Under the pieces are notes generated by a model that was given only the letters and a program-made list of their open reading frames with translations, searched no databases and was not told where the DNA came from. DNA of 64,000 nucleotides, taken from the NCBI GenBank assembly GCA_038496675.1, contig CM076659.1:4200692-4264691 (forward strand). The letters run 5' to 3'. The translations under genes were made by a program, and so were the position numbers. The stretch comes from Rachycentron canadum. Lineage: Eukaryota > Chordata > Actinopteri > Carangiformes > Rachycentridae. Shown here piece after piece: positions 36,001-49,192 of the stretch; positions within the stretch are counted from its first letter, which is position 1; every line of letters starts with the position of its first letter.

Positions 36001-37691
36001 AGACTTGCATGGGTGATCATGCTGTGGGATGGTTTATGGTATCAACATGCAGTGTTTTCAGGTTTTGTCGACATTAAGCCGTGCATCCTAAATGTGGGAT
36101 GTCTCTATCCTCAGCAACCCAAGGATATCTGTGTCCATGCTGGCTTCTGTACTGCTGCTCTGAAGAAATCCATTCCCATGATGATGCTGCAGGCTGCCAA
36201 GACTGTGCCCGCTGCCAAGGCTGCACCCGCTGCCAAGGCTATACCTGCTCTCAAGCTTTTCCCTGCCACAAAGGTGGAGTCTCTTAAGGTAAGTTACGGC
36301 AGGGACTCAACTACCGACTTGAAAATAATATAAACATTTTTGTGGCAGTTTTGCGTTCTCACATGGGACGTTGCCTTTGTTCCAGCCCATGGTGCGTGTC
36401 CGTGATTCCCCAACATGTGCCATCTGTGAATTTGTGATGAAGCAGCTGGAGAGTATGTTGGAGGATCAGACAACAGAGGTGGGGATTTGCGCAGCTAGAT
36501 GTATCTACTATGGTGAATTAAAAAAACAAAACTCTACCAACGAACTCTTGGTGCTTGGTTGCACTCAGTGCTGGTGTCAAACTGACCCTTCTGTCTCTGT
36601 CTCAGGAGCAGGTGATTCAAGCTGTGGAGAAGGTGTGCACATATCTGCCCCACAGTCTGACCTCCCAGTGTAAGGACCTGATTGAGACCTATGGCCAGGC
36701 CATCATTGAGCTGCTGGTGCAGCAGGCCGACCCCAAGACTGTCTGCACTGTGCTGGCACTCTGCAATGATGCCAGCCGTGCATATGTCCGTAAGTCCTCA
36801 CTCTTTAAGGCACACGAGTGCGAGGGTTGTGACGGCTTTATCTGCCTCAGGTATTCACACGAGACTGATTTCTGTTTGAATTCTTTCCAGCTGCACTTGA
36901 TCAGACTCGCTTCAAGGCTGGCAGCTACTGTGACGTGTGCAAGACGGCTGTTGCTTACATCGACAGCATTCTGGAGAAGAACGCCACTGAGGCACAGATT
37001 GAGGAGGTGGTGAGGAAAGTGTGCAGCTTCCTGCCTGACACCATGCAGACCGAGGTGAGTCATTCCATCTTCTGAGCTTATGTAACTTTTACGCGTTCCT
37101 CATGTGACAGCCTTACATTACTACCCATGTGTCTTCCACAGTGTGACCAGATGATTCAACAGTATGAACCCATGCTTGTCCAGCTGCTGCTCCAGATGCT
37201 GGACCCAGACTTTGTGTGCATGGTAAAAAAATAAACCTTATTTATTCATAACAAAAATAGCAAGATAAATAAAATGACTTTATCTTCCTCACTGACTTTA
37301 CAGCTAAGTTACTTTCTTCCCCATAACTTGTGTGTGTAACAGAAATTGGGAGCCTGTCCTGAAGCCGTTGGCAGGCTGCTGGGAACAGAGCAGTGCAGCT
37401 GGGGACCTGCATTCTGGTGCAAGAACATGGAGACAGCAACTCGATGCAATGTGAGTAATTCAGTCCTATTTTCATGCGTCTCCGGAGCAGCACTCTTAGA
37501 GCCTGTTTGGGGACATGGACCGTCTTTAAAGCTACAGCTCTCTGTTGAAAAGTCGTCATGAGCTGCAGCTACTGATGCAGTCCATGTTTCCTTTTTAATT
37601 GTAACTGATTATGTAGACGTTTTAACACGCTAACGGGCCCGTTTGTGTCTTTCAGGCCGTGGATCACTGCAAACGTCATGTGTGGGTATAG
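30077..37691 (+). CDS. psap: prosaposin
   Basis: Secreted and lysosomal precursor cleaved into saposins A-D, activators of sphingolipid hydrolases. Exons: 30077-30110, 33035-33168, 33399-33473, 33583-33708, 34297-34524, 34624-34767, 35044-35100, microexon 35461-35466, 36115-36288, 36386-36478, 36606-36789, 36891-37054, 37142-37222, 37343-37450, 37656-37691; 547 residues with the microexon, 545 without (human 524-527). A signal peptide MLLLTLLFVSS is followed by a SapA-type N-terminal domain (TEQCARGPPYWCKN), four saposin B-type domains with their six-cysteine patterns (CDLCKEV, CQDCIKF, CAICEFV, CDVCKTA), and a C-terminal SapA-type domain ending HCKRHVWV. Sequons NAT and NSS occur in saposins A and B and NAT in D. 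Linkers carry KQEAP repeats (A-B) and AAKAAP repeats (B-C). The first intron is about 2.9 kb; the 3' end faces slc29a3. Confidence 0.95.
35461..35466 (+). other. psap: psap 6-nt microexon (Glu-Gln)
   Basis: GAACAG is flanked by TGCCCCCCAG and GTAGGT, in phase 0 between exons 35044-35100 and 36115-36288. It sits where mammalian PSAP has its alternatively included exon 8 in saposin B (6 or 9 nt, DQ or QDQ). Inclusion or skipping keeps the frame. Confidence 0.75.
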
Positions 37692-38390
37692 AGGAAGAGG
37701 AATACCAGCACAAATTGACCCGTAGGGAATTAAAACAACTACGTAGTGCTGCTTCCCACTTTTAATTGTTGTCCTGTTGTCCTTTTTTTAGTAGAGTTAA
37801 ATGACTTCAATTTATGTTTAAATTAACTTTGATATTTTCAACGAGTCAAGGTGGAAAGGGACTGGACTTTTTTTTTTTTTTTTTTTTTCCCTCCTGTGGG
37901 GTGGGATGGGGGAGAAGGAGCAGGGAAGGAGTGATGAAGTGTATACTGGCCTGCAGCTCAGCATGTCCCTGCTTCACTAAGCAGAAGTCGCAAAGCTTCA
38001 CTGTTGGGCTTCAGATGTGCATCATTTGGGTTGCGTTTCCCAATATTGCTAACAGGGTGTGGTGTGTGTGTGTGTGTAACACATATTCAAGTTGCACATG
38101 TAAAATGCTGACACAGCGTCAGATGGCTGCTGTCCTGATGTCACAGCTCGGCGTGTTAATGGCTGACTGTGTGAAGACATTGCTTTTAGCAGTAAGTCTG
38201 ATGCTTTAAACACATTTCTATCTTGTAGACAGGTTTGTTTTTGTGTTAAGGAGATAATGAGTGAGCCTCCTATTGTTTGCACTCTTCCTACTGTTTGTAA
38301 ATCACTGTTTCTAACATACAAAAAGCATCAAATTTGATTGTCTGCTTCAAACCCTGAGCCAACTGTCAGTTCACCTGTAAATTTTTAACA

Positions 38391-38396
38391 ATTAAA
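38391..38396 (+). terminator. psap: probable psap polyadenylation signal
   Basis: ATTAAA in an AT-rich context about 700 bp after the stop. It is a candidate only; no canonical AATAAA was noticed nearer the stop. Confidence 0.4.
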
Positions 38397-38592
38397 GTGA
38401 TCCCAATCCAGTCTGCTTAATTTTTCCCTTTTACTGTAAACTGAAGTTTGGTCTTCTTACAGGCTCAGACAACAGGTTATTACAGGGTGACCAGTTCTGC
38501 ACGTTTGGATATAGACACTACACACTGGGTTTTGGTCTTTTAAACTGTTAGAGCTGAGCAGTTTCATCTCTACATTAACTTCTGAGGAGACG

Positions 38593-38598
38593 TTTATT
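38593..38598 (-). terminator. slc29a3: probable slc29a3 polyadenylation signal
   Basis: TTTATT on plus (AATAAA on minus), 600 bp after the slc29a3 stop and about 200 bp from the psap signal. The two genes therefore appear to end tail-to-tail with almost no gap. Confidence 0.45.
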
Positions 38599-39194
38599 TT
38601 TCTTCAAAGCCAGAGAATAACCAGTTTTAATGCAAGTTGCAAAGACGCTTCATCTTTTGAGATTGGAAGCTCAAATGAAGATTTCACAACAGTTTTTTAC
38701 TGGACATGATCACACTTTATAAACTGAACAAGTTTACAGACATTCAATGAATCAACCTGTTGAATGTCCATGGTTTTTCCACCTGTATCCCTCAGTAAGA
38801 CGAGGAGCTCCTTTGCTATTCTTGGCATATTTCATTCAAGTAGAACTAAAATACATTTAACACCCTTAACATCAATTTCTTTACCCCAGATTCACCTGAA
38901 ATCAATGTGTGCAATATTGATGAATTGTTCCCTATGGATTGCACTCTAATTGAAGAACCACTTCCTTATTTGTGTGTTTTCAGTCCTGGTTGGCAAAGCT
39001 CTCGGGCTCATGAGCCACATCAGCTTAAACATGACACATTTTAATGTGAGGTATGAAGGAGTTAAGGCCCTTTAGTTCAGGAGTGGCGATGAGCTTATCA
39101 GGACTTTTCCCTCATAGATATCTGGTTTCGCTGGTAAACGCACCATCAGTGCTCTGAGGTTCTGGTAGTCATCAGTTGGTACCTAGCAACATGA

Positions 39195-42100
39195 TCAGAT
39201 ACAGTGCACAAGAAGCACAGAGAAGGCAGATCCCGCAGCCAGTCCCAGAGTGAGGAAGAAGGCCATGACCACTCCCGTGGCCTCTGCCAGCTCCCGAGGT
39301 ACCACCTTTGGTCCATAGATCATTGGTAGAGTTCCAAGGTAGCCATTAGAGAGGCCTAGCAAGCAGTTAAACACCACAGGGTATACGTCATGCGTGAACA
39401 GCACTGTGTGGAGGCGATCCCTCGGCTGGTAGTTACAGAACACGAGGAGCGGGACCATGATGGAGCGACACAGCACCAGTGCTGGCAGGGCCCAGCTGGT
39501 GGGGCCTGGCACCTGAAGCCAGGCTGTGGACTGCCTGCCACAATAGTCCGCTACATTGTACAGGAGGAAACTGGTGAGGGGCACAAAGTAAGTGGTAGTC
39601 CAGGGGCTGCCGCTGTCTTTGTGGACAGATTGGATCCCTGAGGACACTGCGGGAAACATCATAATAGAGATGAAGAAGACATAGAACACACTGAGGCCAA
39701 GCACCCACGTCTTCCTGAGGATGGGCCGCAGAGGTGGGACAGGCACTCTGCCCGCTGCGCCTCCTCCTTCGCTCGTCACTCCTGCATTGGTGCATGTTGC
39801 TGCCACCATATAGTGTCTGGAGAAGAGAAGCAGAACGCAGCATGTTTTAGAGCAGCTGGTCTCTAATCTTTACACAGTGAGACTTGATGTGCGAACATTT
39901 GCGTGTCGTGATGCTGCCCTTCCTTTAATCTTATCAGTCCAATGAGGTTAAATGCATGAAGAAATGATTATTTGTTTTATTTTAACTGACATTGACCTAA
40001 ATCAAATAGCAGGACATGCCATGCAGAATGTGTCTGTTTTCAACATTTACTGCTTTGGCTCCGTCTGGTGGCTGGATGCAGAATGACCCACTGCTCAACT
40101 ACAGCATCTGATCCATCATGTCCAGTTTCAGAACAAGGGACGTTATCAGCATCACATACATCTGTAGGTAAAGCTACAGCTTCGACAGATTGTGTATGTA
40201 TCTCTATGGGAACCAGACTATCCTTCTCTGCCTCTGACCTTGAATATGCCATCTTGGGCAGCAGGAGGTACGAGATGATGCAGAGCAGGATGAAGACGTC
40301 GGCTGTCAGGAAATAGGCCAGAGCGCTGTCTGTCACATCCTCGGCGATGGCCAGGTCTACCACTGATGCCACTGCGCTCAGTGTGCCTCCCATAGCCTGG
40401 CCTGAGATATATATATATTAAAAAAAAGGGTTATTGTGCAGTCAGTCAAGAAGAGACCTTTGAACCGAGAAATTCCCCACCATAATTATATGCTAAATAT
40501 AACTATAAATCCACCTTTGTTGCTTTGATTGGAGAGAGCAGAAGAGAGCTGACATGAAATGACGGTGTGAGGATAATGACAGGTCCACCAAGGTTGACCC
40601 AGGAATTCTGGGATTATGGTCAGAGTCCCACATTTAGAGCCCATCACGTCTCATAAGATCATCCATTTACGTACCTGCTTGTTTCCGTTCTGCACCAGAG
40701 TAGAGGCTTAATTCTAACCAGTTATGTTAATTAAGTCCATATTAAACCCATTAATTAATTGGAAAAGATATGCGTCATTAAATTGGCCTTGCATAAGAAA
40801 AAAATAGAAGGAAATGCAGTGAACATTTCAGGCTAGAGAGCTAGAATTATATTAAGTAAATATTCTGAGCAAGATACAAAATTAGGTCCAAGAACAGGAT
40901 CATTTGTTGTGTAATAGGAACCATATATATATATATCATATAAGGCTAACATTTCTATAGTGTTTTCTATCTTATACTCATGTAGTGTTCACCAGAGTAC
41001 TGTATAAATGCTAAGTAGTGTAAAGAAGAGACGTTCCTGAGCTGAACGACACCAGTACCTGATATCAGGGCCTGAGAAATCCTCATGGGAAAATGCCCAC
41101 TGATCCCAAACATGCTGCCAGAGAAGAGGTTGGAGGCTCCATTGATGACAGCCACGCTGGCCAGCGTCACAGAAAAGAACTCCACTCTGTAGTCGGATAC
41201 ATCCACCTTCACCAGCACCGTGGTCACCATGAACACCAGCAGGATCACAAAGAGAGACGACAGGATCCGGACGTTCGCAGACAACCTACCGACGTGAACC
41301 GACGTGGGAGTTTTATCAAAGAGAAGCTCATTGACTTAAACACAAGAAGCTGCTGGAACAAGTCAGGGTCATAACATCCTGTGTAAAACAGAAATGTGCA
41401 AGCAATACTGACTGGACATAAATGTGAGACAGCAAGCTATTAGTTACCCACACAGATGATAAAGATAAAAGATGAGATGTGACCAAACATCCCCTCTGCT
41501 CCCTGTTATCTCAAACCAGAACATACTGATCTAAGTCCAGGGAGAGTGTAAAGAAACACACAGTGTTGAAGATCCCCTGGAAAATGACATTACTTCTGTG
41601 AGGCTCTGAATAGGACAGATGTCCCATTGTAACATCTAAACACGGAGCCAAACCAACATGGAACATGTGAAACTGCACTAGAGACTCAACAAGGAAAACG
41701 TAGGCGTGTGTTGGTGTGTTTGTGTTGTGGTCTCAACCTGTTGACAAGGATGTAGTTGAGTATCAGACACAGCACCGAAGGCAGCGTGGAGGCAATGGCC
41801 AGATAACTTTCAAAATAATCCTGTGAAGTTACAGAAAAGATAAAATCAGTGTCACAGACATAAGAACAGAGACTCGTGCAGCCACACAGCAAAGTCAAAG
41901 GAAGTCAGAGTAAAGCGAGAAATTTAAACATGTAGCTAATTATTATACCATTATCCCTTATGTTTGCTGTGATTCTTAGAAAAATCAAACCAATAGTAGA
42001 AATCTAGAGAGCTATTGATCTAACAGCTGTTTGTCTTGTATCAAATAATGAGCATCTATTAATTGTTTTGTTTTTTTTTTTTTTAAATTAATGAAACTTT

Positions 42101-42891
42101 TCATCATATAATTATCAGTGCATCTCATCAGGACATGAAAGCTTCGGTAGGTTGATTATGCAGTGAAACAGATCACTGTGAGAATTTATTGTTGTGAATT
42201 GTGCGAGTTCAGTGTGAAAGACATTTTTACATTAACCCTGACATTTGTGTTCACTTTGAGATATGAAACTGCTAAAAAACCTCACACAGTTTTAAAGCAG
42301 ATCCGAAATTAACACTTTGTTCTACCATCCTTTCTTTTTTTTTTTTTTTTTTAACCTTCTCTGACTTCAACTGAGCTGTCCTCCAGACCTTTGGCATCTC
42401 TAACTGTATAATTGTGTTACGATGTCAAGATGTGAAAGGAGACTCAGTCCTCACATCTGTCACAGGATCACCAAGTTCGCGAAAGGCACGCAGACCGGCA
42501 CAAATGTGCATCTTACTATGTAAACGCATGAGCAACAAATAAAGCATTGTCTTTAGTGTCATCTCTCACTCACAATCAGATCCGACCGTTGACCCTCGCT
42601 GTGATGAGTGTTGTTACTTAGTTTGTAGAGCCAGTATTGTTTGGCCGTCACGAAGAAGTTCCAGGGCAGCATGGAGCCGATGCCCATCAGAAAGAAGATG
42701 ATGTATACCAAACAGTAAGAGTCCTCTGGGCTGTAGCGTACAGCCAGAGGCACTGAGGAGTGTTTGGGCAGAAGGGATGCAGAGGGAGTCTGGTCCTCGT
42801 TCTCCTCATCCTCGGACGCGTTGTGGCTGCCAAAAGCAGCAGGAACATAAGAGGAGTTGAGACTGGGCTGCACTGGCTCTGCGCCGTCCAT
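39195..42891 (-). CDS. slc29a3: equilibrative nucleoside transporter 3
   Basis: Lysosomal and mitochondrial nucleoside transporter. Five coding exons (minus): 42891-42574, 41820-41738, 41285-41059, 40401-40092, 39816-39195; 519 residues (human 475). Start MDGAEPVQPS has a good AAAGATGG context; the ATG at 42960 lies before a TTTCACAG acceptor and is intronic. ENT signatures: GIGSMLPWNFFVTAKQYW, DYFESYLAIASTLP, FPMRISQALISG, GTLSAVASVVDLA, PPLRPILRKTW, CNYQPR, VPRELAEATGVVMAFFL; eleven membrane segments are expected. The acidic cytosolic N-terminus has a Leu40-Leu41 pair that could be a sorting signal, although the usual acidic residue four positions before is absent. The 40092 donor (GTGGGT) was chosen because it alone gave the right phase; read-through would end 17 codons later. 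The central loop differs most from human. Confidence 0.92.
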
Positions 42892-43781
42892 CTTTACAGA
42901 CAGACGGGAAACTCGCAAAGTAAGGAAGGAGGAAAAAAGCTGTGAAAGAGAAGAAAACATGAGTTAATAAAGGAAAATCGGTCATTACGATAATGTTATT
43001 GCCATAGGTGAGGTGTGGATTGGGCTTACGTTTACTTGTGCTTGTCAAGAGAGGAAAAAACTATGCGTTTGCTCTGAAGCCATAGCCCGGGGATGCGTCT
43101 ACAATGTAGTTGCTGGAGATCAGACCAATCATGCAGATCCTGTGATTCTGCAATGCAAGAGGTCAAATTTACTCCTGAGAAATGATCTCAATTTTTTCCT
43201 GGCATGTTGAGCCACAGCCGCAAGTTCTGCAAACTACAAGCTCACGTTTAAGATAAGTAGTCACAGAAAAACAGCCCTTCACCTGCAGCACTCGCTTGCA
43301 CATCAGGGGGGGTCATAACGTTTTAAAGGAGACGCTGACATTGCAACCGAAAGTATCACGTGCAACTAATGAGGAACGAGTATTCACATGATGCTGACAC
43401 AAGGGGAAAAAAAAAACAAACAAACAACAAAAAAAAAAAAAAAAAAAAAAAATGACACGGCCTGAAACTTGAGGCAACACCGAGCAGCCTCAGTCAAGGA
43501 AGTGTCACTGCGGACGGACGGTTTCACAAGATCTTTCCGCTTTCATTGCAGAAATAGTTTTGCTCTTCAGACAAAAACAAACAAAAAAAAAAAAAAAAAA
43601 CAACAACAACAAAAAAAACCAAACTTATCAAACAAATCTGTTTGACGCAAGACGTCCGTGTATGAACGCAATCGCGTAAACTAGCCAATTTAATATAACT
43701 AGGCGAACTACTAATTAAGCTAATTAGGTGCTAGCTAAAGGGGCGAACGACGCGCGGCGCCGGAGTAAAATATAAACGTAC

Positions 43782-43900
43782 CTCACTGTCGGAGACCCCC
43801 GGGCTGTTGCGTCTGTCTTTTCTTGAAGAGGTACAACCACACAAACACACATTTCACAGAAATCTTCTTTTCTGGTCAGCTGACACGACCATATTCCTTT
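43782..43900 (-). other. slc29a3: slc29a3 non-coding first exon and promoter
   Basis: GACAGTGAG|GTACGT gives a donor with exon end at 43782. The surroundings are CpG-rich (GACGCGCGGCGCCGG at 43750-43764) and the palindrome GTCAGCTGAC lies at 43875-43884. A second 5' segment probably begins at the TTTCACAG acceptor before 42891. The exact 5' end is unknown. Confidence 0.5.
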
Positions 43901-43949
43901 TTTTTTTGTTGTTGTTGTTGACTACGAGCGGCAACAACGACGAGACATC

Positions 43950-46411
43950 CGGGACGGAGCTTTCAGAATAAAACCGCCGTCTACACAAATGGAAATCAGA
44001 CTAATTAAAAACGTTGTTTTTTTTTGTTTTTGTTTTTTTTTTGCAGAAGCGGGACGTAAATTGCACTTATACGATAATATCTTTAGCTATAGAGTCAATC
44101 AACGTGTGTTTTTTTATTAACAAATTCAAATGAAAATAAAAAACTCGTGCTATTATTCTGACAGTCAGACCCACATTCCCGTATTCCTGTTATTGTCGGA
44201 AGTCATGGCCGCCTGCCTCTTTTCCGGTTCAGACTTTCTAAAATAAAAGCACACATTCATAGACTATGAAACTTAGTTCAACAAATGTCTAACAAATTAT
44301 ACTAATTTGCAATATTTGAATGTCATTTTAAAAAAAAAGAAAATGTCACAATGTGGAAATATGAGTCAAAAATAGCAAAAGCATTCTTACATATGAGCTT
44401 ATCACTTTCAAAGGTACTAATTGAAATGACAAAAAAAAAACAACAACTCCATGCTCTCCTTGAAAAGCTAAAATTGTAAAATGTAAAGCATACATGCAGA
44501 CCCATGTGGCACACGCTCTAATTAAGGCTGTTTGCTTGGTCTGTGTTGATATTTTAGCAGATTTTGCATTGCACATTCACGTTTAATATGCACCAAATAC
44601 ACAAATCTGAACATACAGTTCCAAGCAAAATACAGAACATTATGTCTTTGAAGATAACTTGACAAATATTTTTGAGAAATGTTCAGTGAATGATAAAAAA
44701 AACGAGTTAAAGACAGAAAGATCAAATCAGAATCAGAATACTTTATTGATTCCTAAGGGGAAATTAGGGAAAGAATGGAAAAACATGTCTGAGCAATTAC
44801 TAAAAAATATTATTAACACTCATATATTCAGCAGGCACTTTTACCACAACATTAAAACTTCAGTTCAGTAAGTTCATACTAGACCATTAGATTTATGTTT
44901 GTTAATCAGAAGTATATTAGTAAATTTCCTTTGATATTGAAATCATTGTAACAATAGTCACACTGCGTATTAGGCCTTTATCAGTTAAATTAGGTCCTAT
45001 AAGCAGTCCCCTCATATTGTGTATATTTCCTGTTAGTTAAAAAAAAAAAGCCAGAATCTGTTTTGACTGTGTTGTACCTTTTTTGTGTCCTGGCTTATGA
45101 CCAGTACATGTTGAAGAGTGTTGTGTACCCATAATATTTACCAGTAGGTGGCACCAGAGGACAGCATGCTCAGTAGTTTCTCAGTGCACACTCACTGGGG
45201 TATGAAAACTATTACAGTACCTGTGAGAAGAAAAGAACGAAAGTCCTCTTCACTGTCAAACACAGTGACACCGGGTGATTTTGTGTCTCCAGCTGAGGTG
45301 GAAATCTGCAGGCTCTTGTCTCTCTGTGGCATATAGGTGGACACCACTGGACTAAACAAATCACTGCCAAATGAGTTCAAATGTGGAGCGAATCCAACTC
45401 ACAGCTGCTGAACTGCTGTTCCCCATGGCAACAACTGATGTAATTGTGCAAGTCAGTTAATGCACAAATAATACACTACAAAATGTGTTTTCCTTTCCAC
45501 TGTGAGCCCAAAATCAAATAGCTGCATCTTCCTGTACCTACAGAACTCTACAGATTACAAAGCTTAGCACTGATAAGATTCCCATTTTCTCATTTTCTTT
45601 CAATGACGGTGCACAAGTCTGTACGCTTTTATAAAAGGATTCCACAGCAGTTCATTGTAAAGCTTAAATGCCATATGCCATGTATGTGTATGTGTATGCA
45701 TCTACTACATGCAGTTTGTTCTACACACCCTTAAAATAACATTATTCTCACTGCTGATTCATTCACTGAAAAGCAACAAAAGCATCCTGTGTAGGGGTGA
45801 GGTTGGAGCTGCAGCCAGCTTTTATACCACCACTTTATGCATTGTAAGAGGTTCAATTAACTCATGCACTGAAGGGTGGCATATCAGTCCTCAATTAGCA
45901 GTGCATCTAATGAAACAGGTGCAAAGTATTGCCTGCCATTAAGACCGCACTGCAGCGCGCACTCACTGCAGATGAGTCACTGGGATATTTGGTCTCCATA
46001 TAAGAGCCTAATCTGATGAATCCCCACACATCCTGCACTCGTAAAAAAAAGCTGAGGTTAGATCTAAAGGCCCATAGTCGATCCTTAAAGGCCACTATTA
46101 GTGCCTCTAAAACCTTGTTAATTTGGATGCTGGACTGTTAAAAGCTTTCAAAGCTAAATGGACCTAAAGGGAATTTTCCATTGAGGTGTGAGGGAGACAA
46201 ATGTGAAAACGAGGTGTAATTGATAAAAAAACTTATCATTTCCATTTAATGGTGACTTTGTCCTCTCAAGGACCCCCAAAGAAGCCTGTAATTTGGTCTA
46301 TGGATTTAATGGAGGCTGCTTCTACATTGGTTGATTTTGCAATTACCCATTTTAATTCAGTAACAACAGAACAAACAACACAAACACTTGCTGTTAAACT
46401 AAGAAATATAA
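43950..46411. other. intergenic DNA between slc29a3 and unc5b
   Basis: AT-rich, no supported gene. It contains a dispersed-repeat tail at 44725-44770. Confidence 0.5.
44725..44770 (+). repeat. dispersed repeat tail (ACTTTATTGATTCC type)
   Basis: AATCAGAATCAGAATACTTT followed by ATTGATTCCTAAGGGGAAATTAGG resembles the common fish repeat end ACTTTATTGATCCCNNNGGGAAATT. No coding part is attached. Confidence 0.55.
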
Positions 46412-48782
46412 TTTATTGCATAAAAATTATATTTAGTTACAGGTAAGAAGGCTAGACGTTTATTTACAATTGGTACTTTACAGAGATAAAATAATGTCAC
46501 TGAATCAATTTTGTTTTCCTTGTTTTTTTCTTTTGTTATTTTCTTGTAAAAATGTCTGACTTCTTGAACAAAAGGCTAAATTTTCATCTTTGATGGGAGC
46601 AAGGTAGAAACCAGTCCAGTTTCAGCACAAATGATCCAGAACTATGGCCAAAGATCCAACAGACACTCAAGAAATCTGGACAAATAAACACTGTAGTCTA
46701 CGCCTACCGGTCTCTGCCACGAGACTCGAGGAAAAGAAAATAGTCCTGCAGTGTTCAGGGATCCAAAAGTACTGAACTGGTTGTGTTCAGATATTTTCTC
46801 ACAGGCAAAAAGATCTGCAGGGCCGGAGTTCGTAATGTTGGTCACAATCTGTAATGTAGCCATTGTACCACACTATTGTTCTCTTCTTCCACATGTGCTT
46901 TTTCAGTTGTAGCTGATCCAATTCTTGTGATCCAGATGGGAGGACTGACTACAATCACCGCTCTTTAACCACTTTTGGATACAAAATCAGAACCCTGTCA
47001 ATGCCCAGGTCTGAAAAAATAGAATTACTCTTCCTGGAAACAAAAGAAGTCAAAAATGCTTTGCTTTTCTTTTGTACTTGCATAGCACTTACAAAGAGAA
47101 ATGACAGACCTTAAGCGTGTGCACACACTCTTTTTGCACACCCACCTACCCACTCACACTCACACACACACACACACGCTCGCTCACGCTCACACATACT
47201 TATGTTTTCAGTTCATTCACACACAACAGTGACATGACTCACTGCTGAAGAGGAGGGATACTGCCTGTGTTTTGGTTTGTTTGTTGCTTCTTTTTTTTTT
47301 CATGGTTTCAAAGATACGAACACTTTGTTTTTGCTCTTGGGGGAGTAAAAAGACTCGATAACACACAGAAATTAAGTAAAGACAATGTTACAGATGACAG
47401 CATTTCAATTCCTGTCTAACAATAACCGACAGAACAATATTGATAATGCAAATAGCTCGAGGACCCTGACCACAAAGCAGGCAGCTTTAGTAAAAACTAC
47501 ATGTTATGAAATTGAGAGGAGGGAGACGCTGTTGGACGAACAGATGGACACACAGACAAGTGGTGGACAGAGGCTAGATCGACACATACTGCGGTTAGTG
47601 TTGAGGTAAATTTGATGGTCCCTTGCTGCCTAGTTGATTCAGGAGTCTAATCTACTCTGCAGTATTTGTCTCTAAGCAGGGGAAACTGCCCTCAGTTACA
47701 GCAAAGCAAACAAAAAACCCCTATGAAAGCAGCATATCCACCTCTAATCATGTTTTACAGCTCATATTTTACATTTTGAATAGATACACAATATTAGGAA
47801 TAACAAATAAACATGGTTTTGTTATTCACAACTGAGACATCCACTGTGCACCTAAGCCTCCCATTTGGCCTGCTCAACTAGTATCAAAAATAATACACAG
47901 CAGCTCAGAAGCCTAAATAAGCACGGATGATACAACTGGTTCTATATGATCGGAACGGCAATGACAATGAAAAGAAAACAAGCAAACAAAAAAAAAAATA
48001 TCCACAAATATGGATAATAACTTAAAGAGCGTTCCCCAAAGGAAACTCTTAAGGGATGACCAGAAAGCTCTCCTGCAGTTTATTCTCAACAGATTGGAGG
48101 AGTGTGGCAGAGCGATAGAGGAATGTGAGGAGAGATGAAAGAGAAAAACCCCTGTGAGTGGGAAAGATATGCCAAGGCTTTGAGGCATTTGTTGGTACAA
48201 TATAAAGAGTCAGTCGGTGTAGTTATCCACCAATTCTGAAACAAACTTCACAATTCGCCCTCCCACCACAAAGAAGAGGCAGCGTTTTTGATGCTTTTTT
48301 TTTTTTTTTTTTTTTTCCCTCTCGGCCCAAAGCGATAAGCTCGAGCCCTGAAACCTAAAGAGTTCGGCCCTCGTCCGATTTGTTGGCAGTCTGAGCGGTT
48401 AGACAAGAAACCCTAGCCTGTTCTGATTCAGAGCCCATTAATGACCAGTTTGTCCGCATGTGTGTTGGAGTGTGTCTGTAGCCTGAGGAGGTTGCAGACA
48501 GGTTGGTGCTGCCTGTCATTCACTTCCCACACAGAATGACAATGGAGGAAACAAAAGCCCCTGCCATGAGGTGAGACGGTGTTAAATCATGCACTTTAAT
48601 GCTGCTACTGAAACATGGGTAAACATGATGTTTGTCTTTGTGTGCCTGCATTATTGTGCGTGCGTTAGTGTGCTGAATACATGTAGTTTTTTTTTTTGTT
48701 GTTGTTGTTGTTGTTTGTTCCAAAGCTTTGTTATTTATGTACAAGAATAGCATCACTCTCAATCTTTGTAGAAGACAGTCAG

Positions 48783-48865
<83 letters not shown>

Positions 48866-49192
48866 GTTTACACCCATTTTACATCTTTGTTACCTTCGAC
48901 ATAGTTTCGCATCTTGCAGACGCAACATTGCTTTGGAGGATTCAAGCTGAATCAAGTCAGCAGTTATCATAAGATGGCTCACGTGGAGACGGGTTATGGC
49001 GGATGCAGCTACAGTGGGTCAGGGAGAAGTGAGATGAGGCAGAGGTAACACAGCACATGTGAGAGAACCAAAATGCTCTGTGGGCTTATGGTGTGTGCCA
49101 GGGTGCATATTCATAGGCAGGTATCCTTATTTTCATCACGGGGGGGGGGAGGGAGGGATAATGTCTTGCTTGCTCTCCTGTTCCTTGACCAA
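46412..49192 (-). other. unc5b: probable unc5b 3'UTR with polyA signal
   Basis: No gene is seen between the unc5b stop and an AATAAA (TTTATT at 46412-46417). A UTR of about 2.8 kb is plausible for this gene. It contains a (CA)n array and a poly(T) tract at 48297-48317. Confidence 0.5.
48786..48862. repeat. (CA)n microsatellite
   Basis: About 38 uninterrupted CA units in the probable unc5b 3'UTR. Confidence 0.97.
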
